Below are positions 19,939 to 27,994 of a stretch of 55,849 nucleotides of DNA, piece after piece (positions within the stretch are counted from its first letter, which is position 1; every line of letters starts with the position of its first letter). The DNA comes from Lacunisphaera sp. (GTDB lineage Bacteria; Verrucomicrobiota; Verrucomicrobiia; Opitutales; Opitutaceae). Made by a program: the position numbers and the translations under genes. Under the pieces are notes generated by a model that was given only the letters and a program-made list of their open reading frames with translations, was not told the origin of the DNA and ran no database searches. The DNA lies in the NCBI GenBank assembly GCA_029945445.1, contig JAQSCO010000014.1, positions 225,755 to 281,603 of the forward strand, read 5' to 3'.

Positions 19939-20994
19939 ATGTTTTTCGCGACCAAATCGAAAGGCTTTTGCGTCGAAATAGGCGAACATTCGACGTTACT
20001 GGCACGGCTTAATCAAGCCGAGGCTCCTTTCATTGTTGAGGAGCTCATGGAGCTGCCCACGAGCGACCCGGCGGCGATCATGGAATGGGTCAAGGCCTCG
20101 GCGGGCAAGGGCTCGACTGGTTACGCCCACGCGACTTGCGGAATTTATCCCCAGAAGCGAATTGTGCGGCGGCACACCTTGGATCTCAAAAAGATCAAAG
20201 AGCCCGCCTACTTCAATGAAGTCTATACGCAGCAATTCCGGATCGAGGCGGACAAATATACGGTCCGGGCCCTGAACCATGAGAATGGGAGCGACTTCGA
20301 CATGGCGAAGGCTTCGCAGAAAGAGGTGCTTTTCGCCGGATTGCCTTCGGATGACATTATCACCGCCCAGGACAAACTATTGGAACAGGGTATTTATCCG
20401 GAACGGCTTGAGCTGGGCACAGTGGCGTCCCTGGGCGGCATGGTTAATTATCTCAAATTCAAGCAGACCAAGACACCGTTGCTGTTACTGGAGATCGGCG
20501 AGGAGGTCACCCAGAGTTTTATCCTCAGCGCCGATGGCGTGGATATTTCCCGGCCCATCCCGAGCGGTGTTTCCGCCATGATCCCCGTGGTGCAGAAGGA
20601 ACTGGGTTTGAAGGACGAGGAGTCGGCCAAGAAGCTATTTTACTCGAACACTTTTGATTTCACCAGCATGGGCGGCAGCCTGGTCAAGAAGCTCCTGAAG
20701 GAACTGCAGTCGTCCATCGGCTTCTACGAGGTGCAGACGGGCCAGTCCATCGGCAACGTGCTTTGCACCCAGTTGCCCGCGAGCCTCGGCTGGCTCGGGA
20801 ACACGATGGCGGGCGCCTTGGGCGTAACCCCCCTGAAGATGGACATGCTGCCCTGGCTTGAGTCGCTGAATATCAAGCTGGCGGAAGGTGTCGCGCCGAA
20901 TCCGCCCGACGAACGTTGGGCCGGCCTTTTTGCCCTGATCGCTTCCTACAATCCCACCGATGGCGTTCAACCTGTCCTTCTCGAAAAAAAGTGA
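19939..20994 (+). CDS. pilM: PilM-like actin-fold pilus assembly ATPase
   Basis: 351-aa protein of the PilM/ASKHA class. The N-terminus 'KSKGFCVEIGEHSTLLARL' corresponds to phosphate-1 of the actin fold, and 'TPLLLLEIGEEVTQSFIL' to the second nucleotide-binding strand pair. PilM is the cytoplasmic ring protein that binds the PilN N-terminus beneath the inner-membrane alignment complex of type IV pili. Context is decisive: it is followed by pilN-, pilO-, pilP-like genes and a secretin, the classical pilM-Q order. It overlaps pilN by 35 bp, so the two should be coupled. Sequence similarity to proteobacterial PilM is low, hence the reserve. Confidence 0.83.
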   Translation: MFFATKSKGFCVEIGEHSTLLARLNQAEAPFIVEELMELPTSDPAAIMEWVKASAGKGSTGYAHATCGIYPQKRIVRRHTLDLKKIKEPAYFNEVYTQQFRIEADKYTVRALNHENGSDFDMAKASQKEVLFAGLPSDDIITAQDKLLEQGIYPERLELGTVASLGGMVNYLKFKQTKTPLLLLEIGEEVTQSFILSADGVDISRPIPSGVSAMIPVVQKELGLKDEESAKKLFYSNTFDFTSMGGSLVKKLLKELQSSIGFYEVQTGQSIGNVLCTQLPASLGWLGNTMAGALGVTPLKMDMLPWLESLNIKLAEGVAPNPPDERWAGLFALIASYNPTDGVQPVLLEKK

Positions 20995-21613
20995 TGCGCA
21001 GCCAGCGGTAGCCCCGCTGTGGCATCCGAATTTCCGCAACTTTGAACGGTTGCCGGACACGAAGGTCGTGCGCACGACTTTCTTCGTCAACACCGCGGCG
21101 ATCGCCGTGACCCTCGGCCTGTTGCTCTGGTTCGGCTATCGGGAGTATCACATCAAGAATCTCGCCGACCAGATTGCCGATGCGCAGAAGCAGATCGACG
21201 ACAATGCCCGGCAAAACAAGGAGGCGCTGCGTCTCTCCAAGCTCTTTGCCGACGAGCAGAAGAAGCTGGCCGAGGCCGAGCTCTTTCAGCAATCCCGGAT
21301 CACGCCCGCGGAATTTATCGCGCTGCTGGGCGAAACCCTGCCGAAGGAGATTTCGATCGATTCCATTGAGGGAAAACTGGACGAGAAGGGCCCGGCCATG
21401 CCGAGCTTCCAGTTGCGCGGGATCGTCGCGGGCACGCCGGATCAGGCCAGCGGGGCAGCCTCCCGGTATGTGGACATGCTGCGAGCCCAGGCGAAACTGG
21501 GCGCGACCTTCGATCCCATCACCCTGAACAATCTCAATCGGGACGCCCGCAGCAACTTCCTGACTTTCGACATCACCCTCAAGATGAAGGCCGAAACGAA
21601 GGAGAAGAAGTAA
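20960..21613 (+). CDS. pilN: PilN-like inner-membrane pilus alignment protein
   Basis: 217 aa with a short cytoplasmic N-terminus (about 1-45), one membrane helix ('NTAAIAVTLGLLLWFGY', about 46-62), a coiled coil ('QIADAQKQIDDNARQNKEAL') and a C-terminal alpha/beta domain. This is the PilN/GspL-C plan. PilN pairs with PilO in the periplasm and touches PilM via its N-terminus. The gene starts inside the end of pilM and stops 2 bp before pilO. Confidence 0.75.
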   Translation: MAFNLSFSKKSDAQPAVAPLWHPNFRNFERLPDTKVVRTTFFVNTAAIAVTLGLLLWFGYREYHIKNLADQIADAQKQIDDNARQNKEALRLSKLFADEQKKLAEAELFQQSRITPAEFIALLGETLPKEISIDSIEGKLDEKGPAMPSFQLRGIVAGTPDQASGAASRYVDMLRAQAKLGATFDPITLNNLNRDARSNFLTFDITLKMKAETKEKK

Positions 21614-21614
21614 C

Positions 21615-22178
21615 ATGACTTTCGCCGACATCCTCGCAAAGTTTAAGAAGCAACCCGTGGGCTTTGGTTGCGGGCTGCTGTGCGTGATTTGCGCCGGGCT
21701 GCTCTATTTCCGGAGCGGAAAGATCGACGAGAACCAGGCGGAATACGAGGCGAAGTCCGCGGCGGCCACCACGATCCTGGACAATGTCCGCAATGCCGAA
21801 AAATTGCCGGCCCAGGTGGCCGAGATCCAGACCCTGTCCAAGGAACTGGACGGGCGCTTGATCCGCGCCGGCCAGCTGGCGGTGAACCTGCAGTATTTCT
21901 ACAAGCTGGAAGCCGAAACGGAGGTCAAATTGATCGACGTCCGGCAGAACGCCGCGCCGAAGGGGGGCAAGTCCCTTTATACGGGCATTCCCTTCAATGT
22001 GTCGGTGCAGGGTTCTTTCAAGCAGGTGCTCGCCTTCCTCCAGAAATTGGAAAATGGGCCGCACTTCTGCCATTTCTCCTCGATCAATTTCGGCAAGTCC
22101 GGCGGCAGAGCCGCGGCCGTAGCCGATGTCAGCGGCACCACCCTGACCATCAACCTCGAACTTCTCGGCGTGCCATGA
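21615..22178 (+). CDS. pilO: PilO-like inner-membrane pilus alignment protein
   Basis: 187 aa: cytoplasmic start, one membrane helix ('GFGCGLLCVICAGLLYF'), a coiled coil to about residue 90, then a ferredoxin-like periplasmic domain ('YTGIPFNVSVQGSFKQVLAF', 'LTINLELLGVP') as in PilO. Forms the heterodimer with PilN. The stop overlaps the start of the next gene as ATGA (22175-22178). Confidence 0.77.
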   Translation: MTFADILAKFKKQPVGFGCGLLCVICAGLLYFRSGKIDENQAEYEAKSAAATTILDNVRNAEKLPAQVAEIQTLSKELDGRLIRAGQLAVNLQYFYKLEAETEVKLIDVRQNAAPKGGKSLYTGIPFNVSVQGSFKQVLAFLQKLENGPHFCHFSSINFGKSGGRAAAVADVSGTTLTINLELLGVP

Positions 22179-22705
22179 AAACTCCCAGCCAACGCATGGT
22201 TCGGTTGCTCGGGTGGGTGGCCGCCCTCGCCGGTTCCTCCTTGGTCCTGGCCGGGGAACCCGATGCGGCCTCCGCCGTCCTCAGTCCCGGCAAGCGCCAG
22301 GAGGCGGTCGACCAGGCCAAAAAACTTCTCGCCCCCCGCGAGATGGCGGCCATCACCACCGATCCCTTCCATCCCGCAGGGTTTGAAGAGCTCGTCGCGG
22401 CCTCCGGGCGCCCGGCGGGCTCCACGACCGGCACGACTTCCGGCGAAACGCCAACCACGCAGCAGACCGGCCCGCGCAACGACCACGACCTGCTGGTTGC
22501 CATCGGCGCCGCCCTCAAGCCCAGCGGATTTTTCACCATCGGCGGCCAGCCCACCCTCCTCTTCGGTCAAAAGCGGGTCAAAGCTGGCGGCTCCGTGACT
22601 ATTACCTTTGAAGGCAGTCAATACACTCTTGAGATCACCACGATCACCCCGCCCAACTTTACCCTCCGCCTGAACCGCGAGGAATTTACCCGGACTATCA
22701 AATAA
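22175..22705 (+). CDS. Exported protein in the pilP position
   Basis: 176 aa from ATG 22175, with a signal peptide (hydrophobic 'VAALAGSSLVLA', ending AG-E about residue 28) and a C-terminal beta-rich segment ('SVTITFEGSQYTLEITTI', 'FTLRLNREEF'). The reading frame is also open upstream, but the ATGA overlap with pilO and the signal peptide fix the start. PilP normally occupies this slot, linking PilN/O to the secretin, and is a lipoprotein; here no lipobox Cys is present. It is best read as a functional equivalent of PilP, not a recognisable homologue. Confidence 0.55.
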   Translation: MKTPSQRMVRLLGWVAALAGSSLVLAGEPDAASAVLSPGKRQEAVDQAKKLLAPREMAAITTDPFHPAGFEELVAASGRPAGSTTGTTSGETPTTQQTGPRNDHDLLVAIGAALKPSGFFTIGGQPTLLFGQKRVKAGGSVTITFEGSQYTLEITTITPPNFTLRLNREEFTRTIK

Positions 22706-22716
22706 GGAACCGAACT

Positions 22717-24600
22717 ATGAGCACACGCACCCTCCTCACCGCGCTCCTCGCCACGGCACTCAGCATCCCGGCCCTGGCTCAACCTGCCACCACTCCGGCC
22801 GCCCCGGCGACCCCGGCCGCAGCCTCACCCGCTGCGGCGGCTCCGGCCGCCCCGGCGGTCAGCGTCGAAGGCGCCGCCCCCGTCGCGGCTCCGGTCACCC
22901 GCGACAAGGACACCCTGTCCGTCGATTTCCCCGACGAGGATATCAAGACCATCCTCCGCAATGTCGCCGACCTCTTTGAGCTGAACCTGGTCGTGCCCGA
23001 CACCCTGACCGGCAAGACCTCCATCAAGCTGCGGGATGTCACCTGGCGCCAGATCTTCCAGGTCGTGCTCTCGCCTGCCGGCTACACCTACATTGAGGAG
23101 GGCAACATCATCAAGATCGTCAGCAACGAGCTCCTCCAGCAGGAACCCGGCTCGACCGAGGTCTTCGTCCTCAACAACGCCAAGGCGGCCGACATCAAGC
23201 CCACCATCGACGGCCTCGTCGACGCGGCCGGCGGCGGCAAGATCGTCATCGATGCGCGCAGCAACGCCCTCGTGATCACGGAAAAGCCCTCCCGGATGAA
23301 GCGCATCCACGACATCATCGAGAAGCTCGATGTGGCCACCGACCAGGTGATGATCGAGTCGAAGTTCGTCGAGGTGACCGACCGTGATATCCGCAACATC
23401 GGTGTCAACTGGGCCTCGCTGCAGGGCATGACGCTCGGCGTCGGTGGCATGAACCAGACCTTCACCCGCAGTCGCGGGCAGGATTTCAGCGGCGGCACCA
23501 ACAGCAATTCAGGCACGGGTAGCACCACGACCAATGGGACAACCACCACGACAAATAACACGTCGAGCACCACCAACAACGTGACCGGAGCGACGACAAC
23601 CTCAAGCACCGCGATCACCTCGCCGAGCACCTCTTCTACAACCACGACCTCCAATGGCGACCTGTTGACCTTCAATTCCGTCACTGGATTGCCGACGGTC
23701 ACGGTGGTCCCCCCGGTTTCCAATACCACCACCACCACCTCTACCGGGAGCACGGTAACCACCTCCAGCAGCAGTCCGGCCAGCTCGCAGGTCAATACAA
23801 GCAGCACCACGGGCCTCGGCACTGTGCTCTCCAACGCGCTGAACACCACCGCTAACACCGCGCTCAATTCGCTGGCCTCGCTGACCAATACCGGCGGCAC
23901 GGCCCGCGTGGCCTCGGCGGTCTTCTCCGCCTCGGATTTCAGCGTCATCATCTCCGCGCTCAAGACGCAGAACAACACCAAGATCGTTTCCAACCCGACG
24001 GTGGTGACCCTCAACAACACCGAGGCCATCCTCAACATCGGCCAGGAGTTCCCGATTCCGAAATACAACTACAACGCGGAGCGCGGCACGTTTGAAGTCG
24101 CCGGTTTCGAATACAAGCCCATCGGCGTCATCCTCAAGGTCACCCCGCAGGTCAACGGCCGCGGCGTCATCAAGCTGGTGCTCGAGCCCGAGGTCAGCCA
24201 GCAGAACGGCTCCACCTCCTTCGGCGGCGCGGGCGGCGCGCAGATCCCGATCATCGCCACCCGCAAGGTGAAGACGCAGATCTCGCTCCAGAGCGGCTCC
24301 ACGGCCGGCATCGGCGGCCTCATCACCAGCTCGATCAACCATGGCGGCACCAAGGTGCCGATCCTCGGCGACATCCCGCTGCTCGGCCGCCTGTTCTCCT
24401 CCAAGGCCGTCCAGGACGAAGTCACCAACCTGCTCATCTTCATCACCGCGAAGACGATCACCGCCGATGGCGCCGTCGCCGAGGAGGTCTTCGATCCCCG
24501 CGCCGTTGAAGCCGTGGGGATGAGCCGTGAAGACCTGCCGGGCAACCGCACCCCCAAGGGCACGGATATGTTCGCGCCCAAGCCGCCGACGAAGAAGTAA
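22717..24600 (+). CDS. pilQ: Type IV pilus / type II-like secretin with long Ser/Thr/Asn-rich insert
   Basis: 627 aa. Signal peptide 1-22, then an Ala/Pro linker (23-60). An N-domain 'LSVDFPDEDIKTILRNVADL' (about 67-135), an N-terminal KH-like secretin domain ('VFVLNNAKAADIKPTIDGLV', 149-205), and the secretin core to about 590 with 'LKTQNNTKIVSNPTVVTLNN', 'SLQSGSTAGIGGLI', 'KVPILGDIPLLGRLF' and 'NLLIFITAKTI', the C-terminal pore signature. Between residues 258 and 365 the core is interrupted by ~105 residues almost wholly Ser, Thr, Asn and Gly. Forms the outer-membrane pore for the pilus. Last gene of pilM-Q, with a strong terminator after it. Confidence 0.93.
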   Translation: MSTRTLLTALLATALSIPALAQPATTPAAPATPAAASPAAAAPAAPAVSVEGAAPVAAPVTRDKDTLSVDFPDEDIKTILRNVADLFELNLVVPDTLTGKTSIKLRDVTWRQIFQVVLSPAGYTYIEEGNIIKIVSNELLQQEPGSTEVFVLNNAKAADIKPTIDGLVDAAGGGKIVIDARSNALVITEKPSRMKRIHDIIEKLDVATDQVMIESKFVEVTDRDIRNIGVNWASLQGMTLGVGGMNQTFTRSRGQDFSGGTNSNSGTGSTTTNGTTTTTNNTSSTTNNVTGATTTSSTAITSPSTSSTTTTSNGDLLTFNSVTGLPTVTVVPPVSNTTTTTSTGSTVTTSSSSPASSQVNTSSTTGLGTVLSNALNTTANTALNSLASLTNTGGTARVASAVFSASDFSVIISALKTQNNTKIVSNPTVVTLNNTEAILNIGQEFPIPKYNYNAERGTFEVAGFEYKPIGVILKVTPQVNGRGVIKLVLEPEVSQQNGSTSFGGAGGAQIPIIATRKVKTQISLQSGSTAGIGGLITSSINHGGTKVPILGDIPLLGRLFSSKAVQDEVTNLLIFITAKTITADGAVAEEVFDPRAVEAVGMSREDLPGNRTPKGTDMFAPKPPTKK

Positions 24601-24627
24601 GCCGCCCGGGCGGCCCACGTGTTTTCC

Positions 24628-24659
24628 GACCGGCGGTTCACCCCGCCGGTCTTTTTTTT
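24628..24659 (+). terminator. Rho-independent terminator of the pilM-Q operon
   Basis: GACCGGCGG (24628-24636) pairs perfectly with CCGCCGGTC (24643-24651), followed by eight T. Lies 28 bp after the secretin stop. Confidence 0.94.
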
Positions 24660-24679
24660 GGCGGCTCGGCCGGCGCGGG

Positions 24680-25300
24680 CTACCACCAGCCGCTCACATA
24701 GCCCTGCGCGTATTTGATGGCGAAGACGCCGAGGTTTTTGGCCGCGTGCGCGGCGATGCAGGGCAGCAATGACCGTCCGGGGTTCGCGGGCAGGAACCGC
24801 ACGGCATAGAACCACAGCGAACCGGCGAAGATCAGCGCCGTGCTGAACCAGGCCTTCGCCCCAAGGTGCAGCTCCAGCCCGCCGCGCTTCCACTCCCACA
24901 AAAATGGATGCAGGAGGGCGAACCCGAACGAGGCGCCGATGATGCCCGCGAGCAAGGCCGTGCGCCCGCGCTTTTCCACCACGAGATAGCCGCGAAAAAT
25001 CAGCTCCTCAATGAATGCGGCCGCCAGCGAATAGAGCGCAAACAGGACCGTCATGTGGCTCTGCTGCGCGGACAGTCCCAAGGCGTATTCCCCCCCGGTC
25101 TCGATGGCCAGGAGCAGCAGGGCTCCGCCCACGGCCAGGGCGAGGAGGCGGCCACTGGCGGGCGCCACGCCGGGAAAAGCCCGCGCGTTCGGCTGGCCGC
25201 GGGCGGCCGCCCGGAAATCTTTCCACCACCATCGGGCCGTGATGGCGGCGGCCACCAGCAGGCCCGCCAGCAGCAACGGATGGTCCTGTCCCATGCACAT
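24680..25300 (-). CDS. CPBP-family intramembrane glutamic protease
   Basis: About 206 aa with several hydrophobic helices. The three CPBP/ABI motifs are present: EExxxR in 'FIEELIFRGYLV' (about 97), the second His in 'FGFALLHPFLW', and 'CIAAHAAKNLGVF' (HxxxN/B) near the C-terminus. In Rce1-like enzymes the glutamate pair and the histidines activate water for cleavage within the membrane. Substrate is unknown. Several start codons (GTG 25303, ATG 25300, ATG 25294) are in frame and cannot be told apart. The gene converges on the pil operon terminator and is divergent from the polyprenyl synthase. Confidence 0.87.
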   Translation of the reverse strand: MCMGQDHPLLLAGLLVAAAITARWWWKDFRAAARGQPNARAFPGVAPASGRLLALAVGGALLLLAIETGGEYALGLSAQQSHMTVLFALYSLAAAFIEELIFRGYLVVEKRGRTALLAGIIGASFGFALLHPFLWEWKRGGLELHLGAKAWFSTALIFAGSLWFYAVRFLPANPGRSLLPCIAAHAAKNLGVFAIKYAQGYVSGWW

Positions 25301-25385
25301 CACGAAATGTTATCCCGCCCGTCCCTGGCAAGACTGCGTGCAGTATTTGTTAGCCATTTCCGCCAACCGACGTAGTTTTCGTCCG

Positions 25386-26426
25386 ATGGCCGGACCTACG
25401 CCTCGCCCTGTTTCCGTTTCACCGCCACGGGATTTCGCCGGGCTGTTTCACCGCGTCAACCCGCAGATGGTTGCGCTGGACCGGTTCATGCGTGGCCAAG
25501 TGGACCGGTTCGAACCGGAGATCCGCGAGATGGCCGCCTACTGCCTCGACACGACCGGCAAGCGCCTGCGCCCCACGCTGGTATTTGTCAGCGGCTGGCA
25601 GGGCGACGGGGTGGTTTCCGACGACCTGGTGCGCGCCGCCGGCGTGGTGGAAATGGTGCACCTCGCCACCCTGGTGCACGATGACATCATGGATCGCGCC
25701 GATCTCCGGCGCAACCGGCGCACGGCGTCGCGTGAGTTCGGTCCCGATGCGGCCGTGCTGCTGGGCGACGCGCTTTTCTCGCAGGCCTTGCATATCGCGG
25801 CCCTGTTTCCAACCCCCGAGGTCTGCCGGCTGGTGGCGGAATCCACCCGTCGCGTCTGTTCGGGGGAAATCATGCAGACCTTGCGCCGGCGGGACATCAA
25901 CATCTCGCTCGCCGAATACCGCCGCATGATCGATCTGAAGACGGCGGAGCTTTTCCGCGTCTCGTGCTTCCTCGGGGCGCGGCTGTCCGGGCACGCCGCG
26001 GATTTCGCCGCGGCCGCGGACCGTTTCGGTCATCACCTCGGCATCGCCTACCAGATTTACGACGACCTGGTGGATTTCGTCGGCGAGGAGAAACACATCG
26101 GCAAGACTCTCGGCACCGACCTGGCTACGGGCAAACTTACGCTGCCGCTGATGCTTTTGCTGGAACGGGTTCCCGCGGCGGAGCGCGCCGGCATCATCAC
26201 CGCGCTGCGGGGCGGCCAGCCCATGCCGCTCGCCGCCAGCCAGCAACGCATGAAGGATTTGGGCATCGCGCAGGAGGTGGTGCGGGCCATTGATGATGAA
26301 TTGGCCGCCGCCACCGGCGCCCTCGCGCCCCACCGCGCGCTGGCGCCGGTCCCGCTCATGCTCCAGCTGGGCGAAATGCTCCGCGGCCAGGTGGCAGCGC
26401 TGCAGACGGCAGCGGCCACGGCATAA
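25386..26426 (+). CDS. Polyprenyl diphosphate synthase (trans, octaprenyl/heptaprenyl type)
   Basis: 346 aa with both aspartate-rich motifs: FARM 'LVHDDIMDRADLRRN' (Asp99, Asp100, Asp103) and SARM 'YQIYDDLVDFVGEE' (Asp226, Asp227, Asp230), plus 'GKRLRPTLV' and 'GEIMQTLRRRD'. It condenses isopentenyl diphosphate with an allylic primer to make the long side chain of respiratory quinone (menaquinone or ubiquinone). Chain length cannot be read safely. The reading frame is open far upstream; ATG 25386 is chosen because upstream codons overlap the protease gene on the other strand and are not family-like. A sigma factor gene follows 48 bp downstream. Confidence 0.93.
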   Translation: MAGPTPRPVSVSPPRDFAGLFHRVNPQMVALDRFMRGQVDRFEPEIREMAAYCLDTTGKRLRPTLVFVSGWQGDGVVSDDLVRAAGVVEMVHLATLVHDDIMDRADLRRNRRTASREFGPDAAVLLGDALFSQALHIAALFPTPEVCRLVAESTRRVCSGEIMQTLRRRDINISLAEYRRMIDLKTAELFRVSCFLGARLSGHAADFAAAADRFGHHLGIAYQIYDDLVDFVGEEKHIGKTLGTDLATGKLTLPLMLLLERVPAAERAGIITALRGGQPMPLAASQQRMKDLGIAQEVVRAIDDELAAATGALAPHRALAPVPLMLQLGEMLRGQVAALQTAAATA

Positions 26427-26474
26427 TTTGCAATTGCGTGGCTCCAACCCTGCTCTAACCTGTCATTTCGCACG

Positions 26475-27107
26475 ATGAATCTGTCCAAGGTTTTCACCAA
26501 GGCCATCATCACCTCCCCGGAACGCCAGCTGGAGGCCGATACGGATTTTACGATCGTGAAGAAGGTGCAGGCGGGCGATGTGGCCGCTTTTGACCAGCTC
26601 ATCCTCAAATACCGGGAGCGCGTCTTCGGCATCGTTTACAACCTTACGGCCAACCGGGAGGACACCGCTGACCTGACTCAGGATACTTTCATCAAAGCCT
26701 TCCAATCCATTAACCGCTTTCAGGGCCACTGCTCCTTCTTCACCTGGCTTTACAAGATCGCGGTCAATACGAGCCTCAGTCACCTCCGGAAGAACCGGTT
26801 ACGCAGCTTTTTCAGCCTAGAAAAGATCCAAGAAGACGGCACAAATGCCCAACTCCTTGAGCAACTTACAGATAAAAACGGGGCCGATCGCGACACCTAC
26901 CTTCGTGAACTTCAGCAAAAATTGAACGAAGCGATGCAAAAACTGTCTATCCCACACCGAACTGTGATCACCCTTTTTGAGATAGACGGCCTAAGCCATT
27001 CCGAAATAGCCGAAGTCATGGGCTGCTCCGAAGGCACCGTCCGTTCCCGGCTCCACTACGCCAAGCAGTTTCTGCAGGGCGAGCTGGGCCAATACCTTCG
27101 CTCCTGA
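26475..27107 (+). CDS. ECF-type RNA polymerase sigma factor
   Basis: 210 aa with sigma region 2 ('AFDQLILKYRERVFGIVYNL', 'DLTQDTFIKAFQSINRFQ', 'FFTWLYKIAVNTSLSHLRK') and region 4 ('LSIPHRTVITLFEIDGLSHS', 'IAEVMGCSEGTVRSRLHYAK'). Region 3 is absent, so it is an ECF (group 4) factor, close in style to RpoE/SigW. The stretch 26800-27010 is visibly lower in G+C and uses A/T-ending codons, unlike its neighbours. The gene is followed 8 bp later by a membrane protein, the usual place for a regulator of the sigma factor. Confidence 0.92.
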   Translation: MNLSKVFTKAIITSPERQLEADTDFTIVKKVQAGDVAAFDQLILKYRERVFGIVYNLTANREDTADLTQDTFIKAFQSINRFQGHCSFFTWLYKIAVNTSLSHLRKNRLRSFFSLEKIQEDGTNAQLLEQLTDKNGADRDTYLRELQQKLNEAMQKLSIPHRTVITLFEIDGLSHSEIAEVMGCSEGTVRSRLHYAKQFLQGELGQYLRS

Positions 27108-27115
27108 TCCATCGC

Positions 27116-27943
27116 ATGTCCGACTCCCCCCAACGACCCAAAATCACCCTCGAGGACCTTCTGCGCCTGAAACGTGCGGAGCGTCCCGCCCCGGAGTTTT
27201 GGAACAATTTCGAGCGTGAGCTGCGCCAGAAGCAGCTCACCGCGTTGCTGGAAAAGCGCCCGTGGTGGCAGGAGTTGCCGCAGTTGCTCGCCCGCCGCTC
27301 CTACCTGCCGATCGGGGCCACCGCCATTCTCGCTTTCACGCTGGTCTCGATCAGATATTACACCCCGGCCCAGCTCACCCAAGTGGAGGCGCCGGCCGTC
27401 GGCCGCCCCGCCGGGTTCGTCAATCTCCCCGCCACGACTTCCCCGGTGGCCGAGACTGCGCCCGTCAGCTCCCCGTTGGTGAATCGCCAGGACCAGACCG
27501 CGCCCCGGCTGGATGATCGCACGACCGCGGCTGCCATGATGACGGAGCCGACGGCGGTCGCCGCCAGCACCGAGGTGCAGATGCCCGTGATGATCGCGCC
27601 TCGGGCGGATGAGAGTCCGTCCGCGCTTTCGATTTCCGCTACGCTCGCCCGCCTGGAGCAATCCGCGCCCGAGCTGCTCAACGCCGTCGCGGGCAACCGC
27701 CTCAGCTCGCCGGCCCGGGTGCAAGAGGCCTCCCTGCAGGCCACCGAGCTGGCTGCCATGCCGACCAATGCTTCGAAGCGCAGCCGCCTGCTCGCCCAAT
27801 ATTCCGACCGCTCGCTCGCGCCCGAGCCGACCGCCCCGGCGATCGTGCGCGAACGCCTGGCCCGCCGCCTCGGTGATCCGGAGATCTTCGACCGCATCAG
27901 CCGCGTCGGCGTGCGCGGCGACCAGGTTTCGCTCAAGTTCTGA
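27116..27943 (+). CDS. Membrane protein downstream of the sigma factor, possible anti-sigma factor
   Basis: 275 aa: a charged cytoplasmic N-terminus (about 1-60, 'ITLEDLLRLKRAERPAPEFW'), one membrane helix ('SYLPIGATAILAFTLVSI', about 62-79) and a ~195-residue Ala/Thr/Pro-rich periplasmic part. Topology and position after an ECF sigma gene fit a membrane-bound anti-sigma factor, but no zinc-binding HxxxCxxC (ZAS) motif is present. The short 'F.N.FERELRQKQL' helix could be the sigma-binding part. Function is inferred from context only. A terminator follows at 27969. Confidence 0.6.
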   Translation: MSDSPQRPKITLEDLLRLKRAERPAPEFWNNFERELRQKQLTALLEKRPWWQELPQLLARRSYLPIGATAILAFTLVSIRYYTPAQLTQVEAPAVGRPAGFVNLPATTSPVAETAPVSSPLVNRQDQTAPRLDDRTTAAAMMTEPTAVAASTEVQMPVMIAPRADESPSALSISATLARLEQSAPELLNAVAGNRLSSPARVQEASLQATELAAMPTNASKRSRLLAQYSDRSLAPEPTAPAIVRERLARRLGDPEIFDRISRVGVRGDQVSLKF

Positions 27944-27968
27944 GCCCCGGCCTGCGCGCCGCGCTTCC

Positions 27969-27994
27969 GCCCGCCGTTCCCGGCGGGCTTTTTA
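27969..27994 (+). terminator. Rho-independent terminator of the sigma/membrane protein operon
   Basis: GCCCGCCG (27969-27976) with CGGCGGGC (27981-27988), loop TTCC, then TTTTTA. The fumarase gene converges on it; on the minus strand the stem is preceded by A-rich DNA, so it may stop both transcripts. Confidence 0.9.
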
